A DNA stretch of 17,403 nt from Ferruginibacter sp. GTDB taxonomy: Bacteria; Bacteroidota; Bacteroidia; Chitinophagales; Chitinophagaceae. The position numbers were made by a program, and so were the translations under genes. Of the stretch, positions 15,016 to 17,403 are shown piece by piece (the first letter of the stretch is position 1; each line of letters starts with the position of its first letter). The notes beneath the pieces are model-generated. The model worked only from the letters and a program-made list of their open reading frames with translations, searched no databases and was not told where the DNA came from. The stretch lies in assembly GCA_025357775.1 (NCBI GenBank), contig JANXOQ010000438.1, positions 1-17,403 on the forward strand. The letters run 5' to 3'.

Positions 15016-16806
15016 TTACAAGCTATACTTTCCTTCCGCACATAAGTGAGCAGCTATGCGCCTTCTAGCCTCTTTACTATTAAAAGGAGCCATCTTTGTA
15101 AAACGCTTTAATCCAAGTAACATCATACGTTGTTCATCACCATCTGCAAAAGCATTGATTGCTTCTTTTCCAGCTTTATTTACAGCATCTACTGCATCAT
15201 TTAAGTAAACCTGAGTCATGTCTTTTTGTATGCTTACTGTAGCTTCACCTTGTTTATCACTCATTTTTATTAATCGTAGTAAAGCACTCTCTGCATTAAA
15301 AGTAGCAATAGCCATATCCGCAATATTCATCAATATTTCTTGCTCATCGCTTAAGCCCATCATCAGTTTTTGCACTGCGGCACCCGCTACCATTAGTATT
15401 GCTTTTTTCATTTGTGCTACTGCTTTTTTCTCTACAGCAAAAGGCGTTTCATCTTCACTTCCAAAATCTGGAATGCTCATTAGTTCCTTGCTCACCGCCA
15501 TTGCTGCCCCCATCAAGTCTAGCTTACCTTTCATAGCACGCTTTATCATCATATCTACCGTAAGCAATCTGTTTATTTCATTTGTGCCTTCATAAATTCT
15601 ATTTATACGGCTGTCTCTGTATGCACGGCTAATCATATACTCATCGCTAAAGCCATTACCACCATGTATCTGCACGCCTTCATCTACTATAAAATCAAGT
15701 ACTTCGCTGCCATCTACCTTTAGCATAGCACATTCTATTGCGTATTCTTCAGCCGCTGCAAGGTGTGCTTCTGCGTAAGTTTTACCTGCTGCTGAAAGTT
15801 CTGTTTCTTTATCATCTATCCATTTGCTTGTTCTATACAGTGCACTTTCACTTACCCATATACGTGTAGCACATTCTGCTAGTTTATGTTTTATGGCACC
15901 AAAGTTTGCAATAGCTGTTTTAAATTGTTCTCTTGTGTTTGCATAAGTAATGGTAGCATCTAGCGCCATTTTTGCTCCGCCAAGCGCAGCAGCACACAAT
16001 TTTAATCTTCCAATATTTAAAATATTAAACGCTATTACATGTCCCTTTCCAGCTTCGCCCAATAAGTTTTCAACTGGCACTTTACAATCTTGAAAATACA
16101 ATTGAACCGTACTCGAACCTTTAATACCCATTTTATGTTCTTCCGCCCCAAGGGTAAAACCTTCGGTATTTCTATCTATAATAAACGCAGTAAATTTTTC
16201 GCCATCTATTTTTGCAAATACGGTATACACATCTGCAAATCCACCATTGGTAATCCAACATTTTTGTCCGTTTAATATATAGTGCTTTCCGTCTTCACTT
16301 AGCACTGCTGTAGTTTTTGCACTTAGTGCATCACTACCACTGTTTGGTTCTGTAAGCCCGTATGAGCCTTTCCACTCCCCACTTGTAAGCTTAGGTATGT
16401 ATTTTTTCTTCTGCTCATCTGTACCAAAATATAAAATAGGCAAAGTACCAATACCTGTGTGTGCTGCTATAGCTACACTAAAACTAAAGCCTCCGCCAAG
16501 CCCTTCATTTACCAAGGTAGCTGTTATAAAGTCTCTACCCAAGCCACCAAACTCTTCTGGAGTAGACGCACCTAAAAGCCCCTGCTCACCTGCTTTTTCC
16601 ATAAGCAATGGCATAAGACCAGGCTCAAGTTTATCTATTCTATCAACAACTGGTAATACCTCTGTGTGCAAAAATTGTATGCACATATCTTTCACCATTT
16701 GTTGCTCCTCATTAAAATCTTCTGGTGTAAAAGTTTCAAATGGGTTACTTTCTTTAATTAAAAATTCACCACCTTTTGATACTGTTGTTGTTGTTAATGT
16801 ATTCAT
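15016..16806 (-). CDS. Acyl-CoA dehydrogenase, long form (VLCAD/ACAD9-like)
   Basis: FAD enzyme that makes the trans-2 double bond in acyl-CoA, the first step of beta-oxidation. Residues 30-420 are the standard dehydrogenase core: YGLTEPNSGSDA (149-160) and WITNGG (184-189) for FAD and substrate, RDSRINRIYEGTNEINR (397-413) with Glu406 as the expected catalytic base. The remaining 175 residues are a helical extension, giving 596 in all against about 380-400 for short-chain forms. This architecture is that of very-long-chain dehydrogenases and is usual in Bacteroidota, suggesting long-chain substrates. No signal or membrane segment is evident. A MarR-type gene lies 157 bp upstream on the same strand and is a candidate regulator. 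A terminator follows the gene. Confidence 0.93.
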   Translation of the reverse strand: MNTLTTTTVSKGGEFLIKESNPFETFTPEDFNEEQQMVKDMCIQFLHTEVLPVVDRIDKLEPGLMPLLMEKAGEQGLLGASTPEEFGGLGRDFITATLVNEGLGGGFSFSVAIAAHTGIGTLPILYFGTDEQKKKYIPKLTSGEWKGSYGLTEPNSGSDALSAKTTAVLSEDGKHYILNGQKCWITNGGFADVYTVFAKIDGEKFTAFIIDRNTEGFTLGAEEHKMGIKGSSTVQLYFQDCKVPVENLLGEAGKGHVIAFNILNIGRLKLCAAALGGAKMALDATITYANTREQFKTAIANFGAIKHKLAECATRIWVSESALYRTSKWIDDKETELSAAGKTYAEAHLAAAEEYAIECAMLKVDGSEVLDFIVDEGVQIHGGNGFSDEYMISRAYRDSRINRIYEGTNEINRLLTVDMMIKRAMKGKLDLMGAAMAVSKELMSIPDFGSEDETPFAVEKKAVAQMKKAILMVAGAAVQKLMMGLSDEQEILMNIADMAIATFNAESALLRLIKMSDKQGEATVSIQKDMTQVYLNDAVDAVNKAGKEAINAFADGDEQRMMLLGLKRFTKMAPFNSKEARRRIAAHLCAEGKYSL

Positions 16807-16963
16807 TTTTTAAAATTTTGAGAGCCCCTAAATTCTTCACCGTTAGGCGGATGATTCGTGAACCTTGTTATAAATTAAAGTTTATTATAATTTTTATTTT
16901 TTCTATTTATAATCCTAACATCATGAATAATCTACTATTTGAACAAGTCTCCCTTTGGATAAA
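16807..16963. other. 157-bp gap upstream of the acyl-CoA dehydrogenase gene
   Basis: No gene. A GC-richer patch at about 16823-16866 contains CCTAA/TTAGG inverted repeats and stands out from AT-rich flanks. It lies 17-60 bases before the dehydrogenase start and may be its 5' leader or an operator. No TAnnTTTG box is clear. Confidence 0.35.
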
Positions 16964-17403
16964 TTATGATGCAAGATTCTCATATACCTTATTTAAAACC
17001 TCCTTAGCTATTTCTATTTTTTCTAAAGCCACACCAGCTAAAGCTTCGTTTAATGTTTGGTTTGCAACTTCCATACTAAGCTCTTGCAATTTTTGTGCTT
17101 CAGGTGTTGTACATATTTTATTTATTCTCCTATCTGTTTTATCTGCCATGCGTTTTACAAGCCCTAGTTTTTCTAAATTATCTACCAATCTTGTTATGCT
17201 TGGCTTATCTCTAAAAGTAGCATCGCACAATTGCTGTTGGCTCAGACCATCTTGTTTCCATAAATGATACAATACACTCCATTGCTCAATTGTAATATCC
17301 ACACCGCTTTGCTTAAAATTCTTTTGCAGGCGTCGTGCAATGGCCGTACTCGCTTTGCCAGTTATAAAACTGTATAATTCACTTTTTTTAAATTGGTTGT
17401 TGG
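16964..17403 (-). CDS. MarR family transcriptional regulator, 5'-partial at the window edge
   Basis: The reading frame is open from the right edge to 16964, at least 146 codons, and its start lies outside the window. A GTG at 17302 could be taken as a start and gives 112 residues, but the codons before it read through sensible MarR sequence (ELYSFITGKASTAIARRLQK and onward), so that start is rejected. Visible parts: N-terminal dimer helix, the DNA-binding segment LSQQQLCDATFRDKPSITRL, LVDNLEKLGLVKR, the wing signature DRRINKICTTPEAQ, and C-terminal helices. It is upstream of and codirectional with the acyl-CoA dehydrogenase gene; control of fatty-acid use is a plausible guess from position only. 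Confidence 0.88.
   Translation of the reverse strand, partial: NNQFKKSELYSFITGKASTAIARRLQKNFKQSGVDITIEQWSVLYHLWKQDGLSQQQLCDATFRDKPSITRLVDNLEKLGLVKRMADKTDRRINKICTTPEAQKLQELSMEVANQTLNEALAGVALEKIEIAKEVLNKVYENLAS

Noticed and set aside
16840..16866. tRNA-like T-arm reading (GGTTCACGAATC on the minus strand)
   Set aside because: No matching acceptor, D or anticodon arms at the right distances.
16397..17267. Two open frames (138 and 163 codons) on the plus strand
   Set aside because: Antisense to the acyl-CoA dehydrogenase and MarR genes; their sequence is what reverse complements of those genes give.
1..17403. CRISPR array, defence island, prophage or insertion sequence
   Set aside because: No regularly spaced repeats, no transposase, integrase, Cas or phage-like genes; the genes are housekeeping or metabolic.

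Overview
The window reads as ordinary chromosomal DNA of an AT-rich member of the Bacteroidota, most likely Chitinophagaceae-like. The evidence is a secreted protein with a C-terminal type IX secretion (T9SS) sorting domain, promoter-like TAnnTTTG boxes close to several start codons, an absence of obvious Shine-Dalgarno sequences, and the codon and base composition. The family assignment is inference. I found no mobile element, CRISPR array, tRNA, rRNA or phage gene.

Layout. Bases 1-239 form a near-perfect palindrome (118-bp arms, 3-bp centre) cut into a radical SAM/SPASM gene, which continues to 907 without its N-terminal cluster-binding part. This looks like a fold-back artefact at a sequence end. 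Next come an AI-2E-family membrane protein and a MarR regulator as a pair (1008-2513), then adenylate kinase (2665-3240) with a terminator hairpin at its stop codon. Convergent to adk is a secreted CxxCH/choice-of-anchor protein with a T9SS tail (3277-4425, minus), followed by a UvrD/PcrA helicase (4679-7066, minus). A 459-bp divergent non-coding region separates the helicase from a FabH-type ketoacyl-ACP synthase III (7526-8569). A structured non-coding stretch and a diacylglycerol-kinase-like lipid kinase (8775-9668) follow. On the minus strand are a membrane-anchored patatin-like phospholipase (9711-11927) and heme A synthase CtaA (12005-12925). Divergent from ctaA are an FAD-dependent amine-oxidase-like enzyme and ribonuclease HII, 4 bp apart (13088-14915). 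A bidirectional terminator separates rnhB from an acyl-CoA dehydrogenase with a long C-terminal extension (15016-16806, minus). A second MarR regulator runs off the right edge (16964-17403, minus).

Functionally the window mixes housekeeping (adk, uvrD/pcrA, rnhB, ctaA) with lipid metabolism (fabH, lipid kinase, patatin, acyl-CoA dehydrogenase). Two MarR regulators lie beside plausible targets: the AI-2E-family transporter and the acyl-CoA dehydrogenase. I do not see a coherent new multi-gene system. The items most worth checking are the terminal palindrome, promoter boxes so close to start codons that the mRNAs would be almost leaderless, and two structured intergenic elements that look like dispersed repeats or small RNAs.
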